Source: Sellimonas caecigallum (GTDB taxonomy: Bacteria > Bacillota > Clostridia > Lachnospirales > Lachnospiraceae). From it: DNA of 64,000 bases. This document shows positions 52,841-62,239 of the stretch, in pieces. The position numbers and the translations under genes are program-made. The stretch spans positions 62,001 to 126,000 of the forward strand of contig NZ_CP173660.1 of NCBI RefSeq assembly GCF_045038405.1, given 5' to 3'. The notes below the pieces were generated by a model. That model did no database searches. It saw only the letters and a list, made by a program, of their open reading frames with translations, and was not told the origin of the DNA. How positions within the stretch are numbered: the first letter of the stretch is position 1; the number at the start of each line of letters is the position of its first letter.

Positions 52841-53383
52841 TTAAAAATCGTACCGGAGAATTTCACAGTTTTTTACTCCAAATGCTGCGTATTCTTCGTT
52901 CGTCATATCAGTAAAATACGACTGTACGACTCTGGCAATTCCGTTGTGTGCGACCAGAATGTATGTCTTTTTCTCTGACTCCGCCTTGATATCATCCAGC
53001 AGATTGTAGATTCTCTGGGCCAGCTGGAGCGTCGATTCTCCATTTCCATGGTGGCTGGCAAACTGTTCTTTTTCCTTCTGGAAATCAGCGGCATTTCTTG
53101 GAGATGTACCCTCCCATTTGCCGAAATGCTGCTCGATCAGCCGCGGCTCTGCCTTTGCCGGAATCCCCATGATTTCAGAAATATGCCGTGCTGTCTCTGC
53201 TGCCCGGACAAGCGGAGAATACAGGAGTTCATCCGCCCGGATCCCTTCTTCCAGGAATTTCTTTCCTGTCTCCACAGCCTGCTGATGGCCGTACTCGGTC
53301 AGTTCACTATCTGTTCTTCCACAGATCTTATTTTCCACGTTCCACACGGTCTGCCCGTGTCTTACAAAATAAAAATGTCCCAT
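52841..53383 (-). CDS. Histidine phosphatase family protein (phosphoglycerate-mutase-like)
   Basis: The 180-aa protein has the phosphohistidine motif FVRHGQTVWN near the N terminus, YSPLVRAAETA, and a second catalytic histidine in ILVAHNGIARVV. The length fits the small phosphatases (CobC/GpmB type) rather than true dPGM. It starts seven bases after the alpha/beta hydrolase gene, so they form a small operon with the metallophosphoesterase. Confidence 0.92.
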   Translation of the reverse strand: MGHFYFVRHGQTVWNVENKICGRTDSELTEYGHQQAVETGKKFLEEGIRADELLYSPLVRAAETARHISEIMGIPAKAEPRLIEQHFGKWEGTSPRNAADFQKEKEQFASHHGNGESTLQLAQRIYNLLDDIKAESEKKTYILVAHNGIARVVQSYFTDMTNEEYAAFGVKNCEILRYDF

Positions 53384-53389
53384 GTCTGT

Positions 53390-54091
53390 TTATCTCCTAT
53401 TTGATTTTTCTTCTGAAAGGAACCGGTCCACTACACGGTTAAATGTGTCCGGATTTTTTGATGCAATAAAATGATCCCCTTTTAAGCAGACGAATTTAGC
53501 CCCTGGGATTCTCTGTGCAATAAGCCTGGAATGGCGGTGCCGGATCATATCGTTCTTTCCCACAAGAACCAGTGTCCCTGCAGAAATTCTGCTCAGGTCC
53601 TCCGGCCGGATATAAGGATCCTTTACCATAAGTCCCAACAGTTCCTTTTGCTTTTTCGCTTTTTGGGAAATCGGCGCGAATAAAGATGCAATGCCGTACC
53701 CCGCCCAAATTGGAAGTACAATCGAAGTCTTCATTCCGGACGGGTAAAGATTGGCGCCGTTCAAAATGAGTTTTCTCACTTTCTGCGGGTATTTTAACGC
53801 AAACACCAGCGCGATATTTCCGCCGTCACTAAACCCAAGGATGTCCGCCCGCTCAATTCCCTTCTTCTCCATAAAAGAATACAAATCCTCAGAAAACTGT
53901 CGGATCGTAAAAGGTGCATTTCCGCGCGGGCTTCGTCCATGTCCTCTCGTATCTATCGCAATGACTTTGCGTGTTTTTGCAAAATATGCAATCTGCCGGG
54001 CAAAATACCGGCTATTCTCCCCGTTGCCGTGTAATAAGATCAGCGGATCTCCTGTCCCTTTTTCCATGGAATAGAGCTGGATATCACTCAT
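53390..54091 (-). CDS. Alpha/beta hydrolase
   Basis: This hydrolase of about 233 aa has the oxyanion-hole motif LILLHGNGENSRYFA, the nucleophile elbow LGFSDGGN (Ser), and a C-terminal catalytic His in LKGDHFIASKN. The start at 54091 is chosen for the GGAGGG site just upstream; the open frame continues to 54136 but would overlap the reductase gene. Cytosolic, substrate unknown. Confidence 0.88.
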   Translation of the reverse strand: MSDIQLYSMEKGTGDPLILLHGNGENSRYFARQIAYFAKTRKVIAIDTRGHGRSPRGNAPFTIRQFSEDLYSFMEKKGIERADILGFSDGGNIALVFALKYPQKVRKLILNGANLYPSGMKTSIVLPIWAGYGIASLFAPISQKAKKQKELLGLMVKDPYIRPEDLSRISAGTLVLVGKNDMIRHRHSRLIAQRIPGAKFVCLKGDHFIASKNPDTFNRVVDRFLSEEKSNRR

Positions 54092-54107
54092 ATTTTCCCT
54101 CCCATTT

Positions 54108-55256
54108 TTACAGTCTGTCAAACAATTCTCTTGCACGCGCCATTCTTTCCACTACCGGAACGCCAAACGGGCACCTTGATTCGCAGCCTCTGCATGCGAT
54201 ACAGTCTTTTGCATTGGCCGAAAGCCCTTTGTAGTGTGCCCGAACTGTGCCCGGCACCTCTTTTTGCATCACTGCCAGGTCATAAAGTTTATTTACCATC
54301 GCGATATCAATTTGTGCCGGACATGGCGCGCAGTGTCCACAATATGTACATTGACCGGTGTAAGCATGACGAGGCGCATTTGCCAGGACACTTGCGTAAT
54401 CTTTTTCCTCTTCTGTGGCTGTCTCGTAGGCAACTGCCTCTTTTACATGTTCCGGTGTATCATATCCGACAAGGACACTGGACACTCCAGGTCTTGTCAA
54501 GGCATAGTGGATGCACTGAACTGGTGTCAGCGCCACTCCAAACGGAGAAGTCTGAGGAGAGAACAGACGGCCGCCTGCATATCCTTTCATTACCGTTATT
54601 CCGACACCTTGCTGTTCGCAGATCTGATAAAGCTCTGCTCTCTCCGGATTGATCCCGCTTAAATGCTCTTCGTATGTCTCGGCAAAATAATTGCTCAGCT
54701 CTTCGCTTGCTGGAAGCAGATCAAAAGCTGGATTGATGCTGAAAAGTATCATCTCTATTTCCTCGCTTAAAGCTGCAAGTTTCGCCACTTTCGGATTGTG
54801 GGTACTCATTCCGATATGAAGAATGACCCCTTTTTCTTTTTGCTCCTTTACATACTCCAGAAATTCTCCCTCCATAATGCGGTAAAACTCGGATTCTTCA
54901 TCTACGAAATGGATCATTCCCAGATCGATATAGTCTGTCTGAAGACGCGTGAGCAAATCCTCAAACGCAGTCTTAACCTTATCCAGATCCCTTGTCCGGA
55001 CATACTGCCCACCCTGCCAGGTGGAACCAAAATGCCCTTGGATGATCCATTTTCCCCTTTTCCCTTCCAGTGCTTTTCCGATGTTAGAGCGTACATTTGG
55101 TTCCGCCATCCAGCAGTCTATGATATTGATTCCATAGCTTTCGCAGCATTCGATCACGCTCTTTACCTCTTCTTCATTATGCCTCTCCAGCCACTCTGCT
55201 CCAAGTCCGATTTCACTTACTTTCAGACCTGTTTTCCCTAGTTCTCTGTATCTCAT
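54108..55256 (-). CDS. Aldo/keto reductase with C-terminal 4Fe-4S domain
   Basis: The protein of about 382 aa starts MRYRELGKTGLKVSEIGLG, typical of AKR-ferredoxin fusions. The ATG at 55256 has GGAGGAG five bases upstream. The TIM-barrel part (1-285) is followed by two cysteine clusters, CTYCGHCAPCPAQID and CIACRGCESRCPFGV, ligands for two 4Fe-4S clusters. Such proteins are common in anaerobes and likely couple ferredoxin-type electrons to a carbonyl substrate not identifiable here. Confidence 0.92.
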   Translation of the reverse strand: MRYRELGKTGLKVSEIGLGAEWLERHNEEEVKSVIECCESYGINIIDCWMAEPNVRSNIGKALEGKRGKWIIQGHFGSTWQGGQYVRTRDLDKVKTAFEDLLTRLQTDYIDLGMIHFVDEESEFYRIMEGEFLEYVKEQKEKGVILHIGMSTHNPKVAKLAALSEEIEMILFSINPAFDLLPASEELSNYFAETYEEHLSGINPERAELYQICEQQGVGITVMKGYAGGRLFSPQTSPFGVALTPVQCIHYALTRPGVSSVLVGYDTPEHVKEAVAYETATEEEKDYASVLANAPRHAYTGQCTYCGHCAPCPAQIDIAMVNKLYDLAVMQKEVPGTVRAHYKGLSANAKDCIACRGCESRCPFGVPVVERMARARELFDRL

Positions 55257-55301
55257 GACAACTCCTCCGTTTCTTACGATACCGATACGCCTTTTGAGCA
55301 T

Positions 55302-55330
55302 AGTATACTCCGTTATGAAAGCAATATCAA
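55302..55330 (-). promoter_or_regulatory. Promoter of the ferredoxin-type aldo/keto reductase
   Basis: On the minus strand TTGATA (55325-55330) and TATACT (55302-55307) are 17 bp apart, about 45 bp before the start codon. Confidence 0.75.
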
Positions 55331-55356
55331 CGCTGCCAGATCATTATAGTATGGAG

Positions 55357-55683
55357 TTATCTGTTCTGTCTGCAATAAATGCCGATGGCATCACTGGAAA
55401 ATTCTGCCGTTCCGCCGCAGACATTATCAATATTCTCCGTATTTGCTTGTGTCAAAACTGAAAAATCCATTGTTTTTCCTCCGATCATTAGTATTCCACG
55501 GGCAAAAGTAATCAGCTTTTCCAGATGCTCCTTCTTTAACTGAAGCAATTCAATTTGCTGCTCCAAAGCCTTATTTCGGTCAAAATTCCGCGCATAGATA
55601 ATCTCTTTGATTTCTTTAAGCGGAAATTCCAGCGCACGAAACAATAAAATCTGCTGCAGTCTTTCTCTCTCCTGGGGAAGCAA
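55357..55683 (-). pseudogene. MerR-family regulator remnant lacking the HTH
   Basis: The frame reads ERLQQILLFRALEFPLKEIK and EQQIELLQLKKEHLEKLI, the second half of the MerR DNA-binding domain and its dimerisation coiled coil. The N-terminal HTH (about 45 residues) is missing, there is no ATG (only TTG) at the head, and the frame begins next to the terminator of the reductase gene. The C terminus ends early (IYCRQNR). A decayed TipA-like regulator is the best reading. Confidence 0.7.
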
Positions 55684-55699
55684 TCAAACGGGGATTCAA

Positions 55700-55746
55700 A
55701 AGGCCGGATAAGGAACAGACATTTTTGTCTGCCCTTAACCGGCCTT
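55700..55746 (-). terminator. Terminator of the second aldo/keto reductase
   Basis: Arms AAGGCCGG (55700-55707) and CCGGCCTT (55739-55746), with inner pairing around GCAGACAAAAATGTCTG, follow the stop of the gene at 55761 on the minus strand. Confidence 0.75.
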
Positions 55747-55760
55747 ATTTTTTATATTTG

Positions 55761-56612
55761 TTAATCGTGAATTTTCATACTGTGCAGAAGTTTGATAAAA
55801 CCAGGATCGCTGTGATCTACGATCTCACTGTGACCTACATCCAGCCCTGCAATTTCTTTCATATCTTCATCGCTAAGCTGGAAATCCCAAACATCAAAGT
55901 TTTGCTCCATACGCTCTTTATGAACGGATTTTGGAATGACAACTACTCCTCTCTGTATATTCCAGCGCAGCGCTACCTGCGCAGCAGTCTTTCCGTATTT
56001 CTGTCCAATAGAGGTCAGTACCGGATGGTTAAAGATATCATGCTTTCCTTCGGCAAACGGTCCCCATGCTTCCGGACGAACGCCATATTCTTTCATTACT
56101 TCCAGCGCCTTCTCCTGCTGGAAGAAAGGGTGCAGCTCTACCTGATTGACTGCAGGCATAACTGTTACTGTTTCACACAAGTCAGTAAGACGTTCCGGGT
56201 AAAAATTGCAGACACCGATAGCCCGTACTTTTCCTTCCTGATAAGCTTCTTCCATAGCACGGTAAGCGCCGATATAGTCTCCAATCGGCTGATGGATCAA
56301 ATACAGATCGATGTAATCCAGTCCCAGATTATCCATAGAAGTCTGAAGCGCCTTCTTTGCCTCTTCATATCCGGCATCCTGCACCCAAAGTTTCGTGGTA
56401 ATAAACAGCTCTTCCCGCGGAACACCGCATTTTTGGATAGCTGCACCCACGGCTTTTTCATTCATATAGGCAGCCGCCGTGTCAATCAGACGGTATCCGC
56501 CGGCAATGGCATCCAAAACAGCCTGCTCACACTGAGCTGGATCTGGAACCTGAAATACACCAAAACCTTCCAACGGCATTTTAATTCCATTATTTAAAGT
56601 CACAAACTCCAT
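55761..56612 (-). CDS. Aldo/keto reductase (AKR5-type, diketogulonate reductase-like)
   Basis: This 283-aa TIM-barrel reductase starts MEFVTLNNGIKMPLEGFGVF; the ATG at 56612 has GAGGAGG eight bases upstream. Catalytic residues: Asp/Tyr in RLIDTAAAYMNE, Lys in ELFITTKLWV and His in DLYLIHQPIGD. The C-terminal NADPH-binding part is VVIPKSVHKERMEQN. It is divergent from the LysR gene at 56785, which may control it. Confidence 0.93.
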   Translation of the reverse strand: MEFVTLNNGIKMPLEGFGVFQVPDPAQCEQAVLDAIAGGYRLIDTAAAYMNEKAVGAAIQKCGVPREELFITTKLWVQDAGYEEAKKALQTSMDNLGLDYIDLYLIHQPIGDYIGAYRAMEEAYQEGKVRAIGVCNFYPERLTDLCETVTVMPAVNQVELHPFFQQEKALEVMKEYGVRPEAWGPFAEGKHDIFNHPVLTSIGQKYGKTAAQVALRWNIQRGVVVIPKSVHKERMEQNFDVWDFQLSDEDMKEIAGLDVGHSEIVDHSDPGFIKLLHSMKIHD

Positions 56613-56784
56613 AATTTTGTCCTCCTCAATCATATTTCTTTTCTTGTACATTATAAATATACCGTCTTCACTTTAAAAAGTACAATGCCGATTTCACAAT
56701 CTGCTATAAATAGAATGCATACTAAATATTGCACAATCACTTTTATGGAGCTATAATGACAGATAAGCAAAGGAGGTATCTTCC

Positions 56785-57648
56785 ATGATCGAGCTTTACC
56801 AACTCATGCAGCTTGTTTCCATCGAAAAATACGGAACCCTCTCCAAAGCAGCCGAAGCACTGCATTTATCTCAGCCTGCTCTGACCCGTTCTATGCAAAA
56901 ACTCGAGAACGAACTGCAGGTTTCTCTGTTTCATCGTCAAAAAAACAAGATAGAATTTAATTCCAACGGTAAAATGGCGCTTGAATATGCCAGAAAAATT
57001 TTGGATCAGATACAAGCCATGACTAAGGAAATCCGCCACTTCGACCGGACACAGCACACTATTTTTATCGGTTCCTGCGCACCTGCTCCTTTGTGGGAAA
57101 TTCTTCCGACGCTGTCTGATCTGTATCCGGATATGACCATATCAACGGAAATCAAAGAATGTGAGATGCTGATTCGAGGACTGAAAGACGGGACGTACCA
57201 GATGATCATTCTCCCCTATCCTGCGGACCTCGAAGGTGTCTCTTGTACTGAATTTCGAAAAGAACATTTATTTTTCTCTTTACCCAAAGCCCACCCTCTT
57301 TCTGGGAGAAAGGCGCTTCATCTGAAAGATTTGAACGGGGAAACGATGCTGCTGCGTTCCAGAATCGGATTTTGGGACCGCATAGTTCAGGAAAAAATGC
57401 CGGATACACATTTCCTGGTTCAGGAAGAAAATTTTGCTTTCGATGAATTAGTGAAAGCTTCTGTGCTGCCTTCTTTTACTTCTGATTTGGCAATCAAGCG
57501 AGACGGAGATACTCCAAGCCGTATATCTGTTCCAATTTTAGACAAAGAAGCGAATGTTTCCTACTACTGTCTTGTCAATCAGAATAACCAAATGGTGTCA
57601 GGAAGCTCATTTGTCTTTCCACGAGCGACTTCATCTTCCGCTCCGTGA
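56785..57648 (+). CDS. LysR-family transcriptional regulator
   Basis: The 287-aa protein has the N-terminal LysR HTH (YQLMQLVSIEKYGTLSKAAE followed by LSQPALTRSMQKLENEL) and the periplasmic-binding-like effector domain. CAAAGGAGG precedes the ATG. It is transcribed away from the aldo/keto reductase, the usual arrangement for a regulator and its target. Its last 74 bp overlap the end of the convergent DUF1848 gene, and the tail (VFPRATSSSAP) looks unlike the usual family ending. Confidence 0.92.
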   Translation: MIELYQLMQLVSIEKYGTLSKAAEALHLSQPALTRSMQKLENELQVSLFHRQKNKIEFNSNGKMALEYARKILDQIQAMTKEIRHFDRTQHTIFIGSCAPAPLWEILPTLSDLYPDMTISTEIKECEMLIRGLKDGTYQMIILPYPADLEGVSCTEFRKEHLFFSLPKAHPLSGRKALHLKDLNGETMLLRSRIGFWDRIVQEKMPDTHFLVQEENFAFDELVKASVLPSFTSDLAIKRDGDTPSRISVPILDKEANVSYYCLVNQNNQMVSGSSFVFPRATSSSAP

Positions 57649-58531
57649 TTTTGTCTCCTGGCCCCACTTCCCCGCACAGCAGCGGCGAATTGGGGTCATA
57701 GGATTTGCAGTTTTTCTCAACACTTTCCCGGCTGTAATTTGCATAGCAATATTTACATCCGTTTTTACATGTGTTGTAGGCGCCAATCTCCACGCTTTCC
57801 ATACATCCGCATTCTGCCCTCTGGTTTTTATCCTTTTTGACATTTATACCGCTCCCAATGATCTCTTCGATCAGTCTCTTGTCGATACAGCAGCTGGCTT
57901 CGATTCCGCACACAGACAAATCTCTTTTCTCGGCGCAGCTTGCAATCGTCATGCCATTCTTTTTTGCAGTTTCCGCCATTGTCCCCGCAAACGACATAAG
58001 TTTTGCCTCTTCCAGTTCATAGGCCCCTATCATCTCCAGATTTTTTCTGTTTTTCGGGTACGTGTCCACAAAACTGATCACGCATTGATCCGTATATCCA
58101 CTCAGTGCGCCTGCAATCTGAGAAAAGGCACACAAATGATATTCCGGTGTATATACTCCGGTAAAAATGATGGGATCATACCTCCAGATCACTCTTTTCC
58201 TTCCTGCCTTTTCGGATAATTTTTGAAATACATCTATCATTTTTTCTTTTTTGTGCGGAACATTGGTTTCGATATCTTTTCCATATCCGGTCAGTGTAAA
58301 CTGAAAATAATACTGATACGCAGACAATTCATCCAGTCTGTCCATCATAGGTTCCGGGTTCTTTGTCCAGAAAACGATACAGTCGACCACCTCTGGAGAT
58401 AAATCAATTTTACTTATCTGGTGCATGTTGACTGGATTTCGCACATACAGAAATCCTTCCTGTATTCTGTTCAAAAACCATTCTGAGTAATAGTTTGGTA
58501 TATCTGTCCTTCGGCTTGCACTCAATATCAT
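57575..58531 (-). CDS. DUF1848 family protein
   Basis: This 318-aa protein has the family opening MILSASRRTDIPNYYSEWF, then CIVFWTKNPEPM and VIWRYDPIIFTG. It ends with a conserved cysteine group (CGCMESVEIGAYNTCKNGC, KYCYANYS) that probably binds an Fe-S cluster; the fold is thought to be radical-SAM-like. Function is unknown in the family. Full length, start well defined. Its 3' end overlaps the end of the LysR gene. Confidence 0.93.
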   Translation of the reverse strand: MILSASRRTDIPNYYSEWFLNRIQEGFLYVRNPVNMHQISKIDLSPEVVDCIVFWTKNPEPMMDRLDELSAYQYYFQFTLTGYGKDIETNVPHKKEKMIDVFQKLSEKAGRKRVIWRYDPIIFTGVYTPEYHLCAFSQIAGALSGYTDQCVISFVDTYPKNRKNLEMIGAYELEEAKLMSFAGTMAETAKKNGMTIASCAEKRDLSVCGIEASCCIDKRLIEEIIGSGINVKKDKNQRAECGCMESVEIGAYNTCKNGCKYCYANYSRESVEKNCKSYDPNSPLLCGEVGPGDKITERKMKSLVERQMSFLTPFGYSD

Positions 58532-58596
58532 TTTTCTCTCCCCTTCCTCCTATGATTATACCGTATACCCCAAAAGTAGATCTGTTGCAGCAAAAC

Positions 58597-58621
58597 GGGG
58601 TGTGATCGAAAATCACACCCC
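58597..58621 (-). terminator. Terminator of pckA
   Basis: Perfect 10-bp arms GGGGTGTGAT (58597-58606) and ATCACACCCC (58612-58621) with a 5-base loop, followed on the minus strand by GTTTTG. It lies 30 bp after the pckA stop. Confidence 0.88.
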
Positions 58622-58650
58622 ATGTATATGTTCATAAAATATACCCTTTG

Positions 58651-60258
58651 TTACTGTACCTGAGGACCAGCTGAAACAAGTGCCTTTCCGGCTTCGTTTC
58701 CTTCGTATTTTGCAAAGTTCTTGATGAATCTCTGAGCAAGGTCTTTTGCTTTTGTTTCCCACTCGGAAGCATCTGCATAAGTATCGCGCGGATCCAGAAT
58801 ATTGCTGTCCACACCCGGAAGTTCTGTCGGCACTTCAATATTGAAGTACGGAATCTTCTTTGTCGGTGCGTTTAAGATATCTCCGTTAAGGATGGCATCG
58901 ATGATTCCACGTGTATCTTTGATAGAAATACGTTTTCCTGTTCCGTTCCATCCTGTATTTACGAGGTAAGCTTTTGCTCCGCTCTGTTCCATTCTCTTAA
59001 CAAGCTCTTCCGCATATTTTGTAGGATGAAGTTCCAGGAATGCCTGTCCGAAGCATGCTGAGAAAGTCGGTGTCGGCTCTGTGATACCGCGTTCTGTACC
59101 TGCAAGTTTTGCTGTAAATCCTGACAGGAAATAGTACTGTGTCTGCTCCGGTGTAAGGATAGATACCGGAGGCAGTACTCCGAAAGCATCTGCGGAAAGG
59201 AAAATAACTTCCTTTGCTGCCGGAGCAGAGGAAACCGGACGAACGATCTTTTCAATGTGGTCGATCGGATAAGATACACGTGTATTTTCTGTCACGCTCT
59301 TATCTGCAAAATCAATCTTTCCGTCTTCATCCAATGTAACGTTTTCCAAAAGAGCATTGCGTTTGATCGCATTGTAGATATCCGGTTCGGATTCCTTGTC
59401 AAGGTTGATAACCTTTGCATAACATCCGCCTTCAAAGTTGAATATACCATTGTCATCCCAGCCATGTTCGTCGTCGCCGATAAGAAGACGTTTCGGGTCT
59501 GTGGACAATGTCGTCTTTCCTGTTCCGGAAAGACCGAAGAAAATCGCTGTGTTTTCTCCGTTCATGTCTGTGTTTGCGGAGCAATGCATAGAAGCGATTC
59601 CTTTTAACGGCAGATAGTAGTTCATCATGGAGAACATACCTTTCTTCATCTCTCCGCCGTACCATGTATTTACGATAACCTGTTCACGGCTTGTAATATT
59701 GAACATTACAGCTGTCTCAGAATTGAGTCCTAATTCTTTATAATTTTCTACTTTTGCCTTGGAAGCATTGTAAACAATGAAATCTGGCTCAAAGTTTTCC
59801 AGTTCTTCTTCTGTAGGCTGGATAAACATGTTTGTGACAAAATGCGCCTGCCATGCCACTTCCATGATAAAACGGATCGCCATGCGAGTATCTTTGTTTG
59901 CACCGCAGAATGCGTCTACCACGAAAAGTTTTTTGTTGGAAAGTTCTTTCAGAGCGATGTCTTTTACCGTCTCCCATGCTTCCTGTGTAGCCGGGTGATT
60001 GTCATTTTTATATTCGTCTGAAGTCCACCATACTGTATCTTTGGAATTTTCATCCATTACGATGAACTTATCTTTAGGCGAACGTCCCGTATATTCACCT
60101 GTCATCACATTTACTGCACCAAGCTCACTTACCTGTCCTTTTTCGAAGCCTTCCAGATCAGGTTTTGTTTCTTCTTCAAACAATAATTCGTAAGAAGGAT
60201 TGTGTACAATTTCTGTAGTTCCTGTAATGCCATACTTACTTAAATTCATTTCTGCCAT
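58651..60258 (-). CDS. pckA: Phosphoenolpyruvate carboxykinase (ATP)
   Basis: This 535-aa enzyme interconverts oxaloacetate plus ATP with phosphoenolpyruvate, CO2 and ADP. In fermenting gut bacteria it often runs towards oxaloacetate. Signatures: substrate loop TGRSPKDKFIV, metal and PEPCK signature YYLPLKGIASMHCSANT, kinase loop FFGLSGTGKTTLS, and LLIGDDEHGW. Length is normal. The gene stands alone with its own promoter (60372-60399) and terminator (58597-58621). Confidence 0.98.
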   Translation of the reverse strand: MAEMNLSKYGITGTTEIVHNPSYELLFEEETKPDLEGFEKGQVSELGAVNVMTGEYTGRSPKDKFIVMDENSKDTVWWTSDEYKNDNHPATQEAWETVKDIALKELSNKKLFVVDAFCGANKDTRMAIRFIMEVAWQAHFVTNMFIQPTEEELENFEPDFIVYNASKAKVENYKELGLNSETAVMFNITSREQVIVNTWYGGEMKKGMFSMMNYYLPLKGIASMHCSANTDMNGENTAIFFGLSGTGKTTLSTDPKRLLIGDDEHGWDDNGIFNFEGGCYAKVINLDKESEPDIYNAIKRNALLENVTLDEDGKIDFADKSVTENTRVSYPIDHIEKIVRPVSSAPAAKEVIFLSADAFGVLPPVSILTPEQTQYYFLSGFTAKLAGTERGITEPTPTFSACFGQAFLELHPTKYAEELVKRMEQSGAKAYLVNTGWNGTGKRISIKDTRGIIDAILNGDILNAPTKKIPYFNIEVPTELPGVDSNILDPRDTYADASEWETKAKDLAQRFIKNFAKYEGNEAGKALVSAGPQVQ

Positions 60259-60371
60259 CTTACTTTTTACCTCTTTTCTTTGATAATTTGGTACATAAAT
60301 ATAATAAGATCCTATGATGCAGGTCTTACGATATTCTGTAAAAAATGAAGCACTCCGACTTCCTACCTCTA

Positions 60372-60399
60372 ATTATACATATTTACCCAATTAAATCAA
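60372..60399 (-). promoter_or_regulatory. Promoter of pckA
   Basis: TTGATT (60394-60399) and TATAAT (60372-60377) on the minus strand, 16 bp apart, about 115 bp before the pckA start; the leader is long enough to carry further control. Confidence 0.75.
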
Positions 60400-60509
60400 T
60401 AAAATTTCTCGTAATTCCACGGTAAAATTATCTGAATATTAGAAAGATTCCCGCTATTTCGGCATTTTCCGGCATCCGGACAATGCTAAATTTTTGTCGA
60501 ATATGATAT

Positions 60510-60860
60510 TTATTCAAGATGGTGTATATGTGTTGTCTGGTCTGCAGATAAGTCATAAATGTCCCTAAACGGGATTTTTACATTCACAATCTTAAGGTAC
60601 CGGGACTGAAAATCTATCTTGGAAACCATGCCGGTTATTTTCAAATAATCTCGATTTTGAAAATAAACTACTGTGATCATATCATTTTTCCTAATCTGTG
60701 ATAATTGGAAGCTCAGTTCTTCCGCGCGCTCTTCAGACAGTTCCATCTTCTCCACAACAGGCTTCTCTTTCTCTTCCAGCGCTTCTTTGTGCCCTTTCAA
60801 CGCCGCAAAAGGCATAAACTGTTTTGCCCGCTCTTCCCTGCTCATCTTAAGCCGTTCCAC
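60510..60860 (-). CDS. YolD-like protein
   Basis: The 116-aa product shows the YolD-like pattern MSREERAKQFMPFAALKGHK and a C-terminal Sm-like beta domain (DMITVVYFQNRDYLKITG ... DIYDLS). YolD-like proteins are regularly encoded next to UvrX/DinB-type Y-family polymerases and are thought to modulate them. It starts with a GTG (60860) that overlaps the polymerase stop by 14 bp; an ATG at 60845 is an alternative. Confidence 0.85.
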   Translation of the reverse strand: MERLKMSREERAKQFMPFAALKGHKEALEEKEKPVVEKMELSEERAEELSFQLSQIRKNDMITVVYFQNRDYLKITGMVSKIDFQSRYLKIVNVKIPFRDIYDLSADQTTHIHHLE

Positions 60861-62112
60861 TTTTATGTCCCCCTATCTGTTGATTCCGCTCTATGGTTGT
60901 AGCCCCTTTCTGCAGATCCATTCCCCGAAGCACCGCATTTTTCCCATACTTTTCTTTGATATCCAACATCGCTTTCATCAAAGAGCGTTCTTTTTCCATC
61001 GCCAGTGGATCTGTGAAAAGATCGTACTGGCGAAATGCCTCGTCAGTTACATGGTTGAATGTAAGCGTCATCCGGCGAATGGGCGTAAAGGGATCTACAA
61101 TTCGATCATAGAGCTGTCCTGTACATGCGATGATCCGTCTGGCTGAGTTGGAAGCGGTGGTAAGGTAAACCGTCCCATGGGCCGGCCCTTTATTCAGGCG
61201 ATTAGAATATCCGACATGCAGTGTGACTGAGTCCGTCAGGCAGCCTTTCTCCACCAGTTCCAAGCTCAGAAGATCTGCCATCTCTCTTGCGATCATCTTG
61301 CCTTCTCCAAACTCATAATCCCGCGGCAGCACCTGCCCTCCGGAGATGGAATTCTCTTTTGGCCGGTAAGCCTTTATATCTCTTATTTCCACGGTCTCCC
61401 TTCCCCAGGCATGGTCGATGAGCAGCTCCGCGTCGATGCCGAACAGCTTGTAAAGAAGATTTTCGTCTGCCTCCGCCACCTCCTGCATCGTGCGGATCCC
61501 CGCTGCCTCAAGGCGAGCAGCAATCCCTTTTCCGATTCTCCAGAAATCCGTGATAGGTCTGTGATCCCACAGAGTCTTCCTATACAGTACTTCATCCAGG
61601 ATCCCAATCCGATCTTCTGCATGCTTTGCCGTAATGTCCAAGGCGACTTTTGCCAGATAAAGATTCGTTCCGATCCCACAGGCCGATGGAATTCCGATCT
61701 GTTCGAGAACGTCCTGCATAAGAAGTTTTCCCAGTTCTTTGGCTGTCATCCCATACATAGGAAGGTAGTCTGTCACATCGATAAACGCTTCATCTATGCT
61801 GTACACATGGATGTCCTCTTTTGCGATATATTTCAGATAAATCCCGTAGACTTCTGCTGAGTAATCAATATAAAGCTGCATTCTGGGCTCGGCCATCTCA
61901 TATTGTATCCCATCCGGAATCTCAAACACCCGGCATCTTCCTGGAACCCCCATGGCTTTCAAAGCCGGGGAGACCGCCAAACAGATCGTTTTTTCCGACC
62001 GGTTTGGATCCGCCACCACAAGCCGGGCTTTCATTGGATCCAGTCCTCTTTCAACACACTCTACGGATGCATAAAATGATTTAAGATCAATGCACAGATA
62101 AGTCCTCTCCAT
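60847..62112 (-). CDS. Y-family DNA polymerase (DinB/UmuC/UvrX-like)
   Basis: This 421-aa error-prone polymerase copies damaged DNA. Motifs: YLCIDLKSFYASVECVE (catalytic Asp), YSIDEAFIDV (second acid pair), a helix-hairpin-helix region (FWRIGKGIAARLEAAGI) and the little-finger domain with SISGGQVLPRDY. With the YolD-like gene it forms the two-gene cassette typical of Firmicutes. The N terminus with DPMKARLVVADPNRSEKTIC is more UvrX-like than DinB-like. Confidence 0.94.
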   Translation of the reverse strand: MERTYLCIDLKSFYASVECVERGLDPMKARLVVADPNRSEKTICLAVSPALKAMGVPGRCRVFEIPDGIQYEMAEPRMQLYIDYSAEVYGIYLKYIAKEDIHVYSIDEAFIDVTDYLPMYGMTAKELGKLLMQDVLEQIGIPSACGIGTNLYLAKVALDITAKHAEDRIGILDEVLYRKTLWDHRPITDFWRIGKGIAARLEAAGIRTMQEVAEADENLLYKLFGIDAELLIDHAWGRETVEIRDIKAYRPKENSISGGQVLPRDYEFGEGKMIAREMADLLSLELVEKGCLTDSVTLHVGYSNRLNKGPAHGTVYLTTASNSARRIIACTGQLYDRIVDPFTPIRRMTLTFNHVTDEAFRQYDLFTDPLAMEKERSLMKAMLDIKEKYGKNAVLRGMDLQKGATTIERNQQIGGHKSGTA

Positions 62113-62198
62113 TTTCCTTCCTCCCGTTATTCGAACATTTGTTCTGTTTTTATCATAACATAAAATATTCTTTTTGTGAAGAGCTGAAAATAAAACAG

Positions 62199-62226
62199 AA
62201 ACACGGCAGATTTTTTCGCCGTGTTT
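62199..62226 (-). terminator. Terminator after the thioesterase gene
   Basis: Arms AAACACGGC (62199-62207) and GCCGTGTTT (62218-62226) are a perfect 9-bp stem with a 10-base loop; the minus strand continues CTGTTTTATTTTC. Confidence 0.85.
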
Positions 62227-62239
62227 CTCTCTTTCTTTA

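Noticed and set aside
55725..56597. 290-codon plus-strand frame opposite the aldo/keto reductase
   Set aside because: The minus-strand frame encodes a full, recognisable reductase with ribosome site and terminator; the plus frame has no homology pattern.
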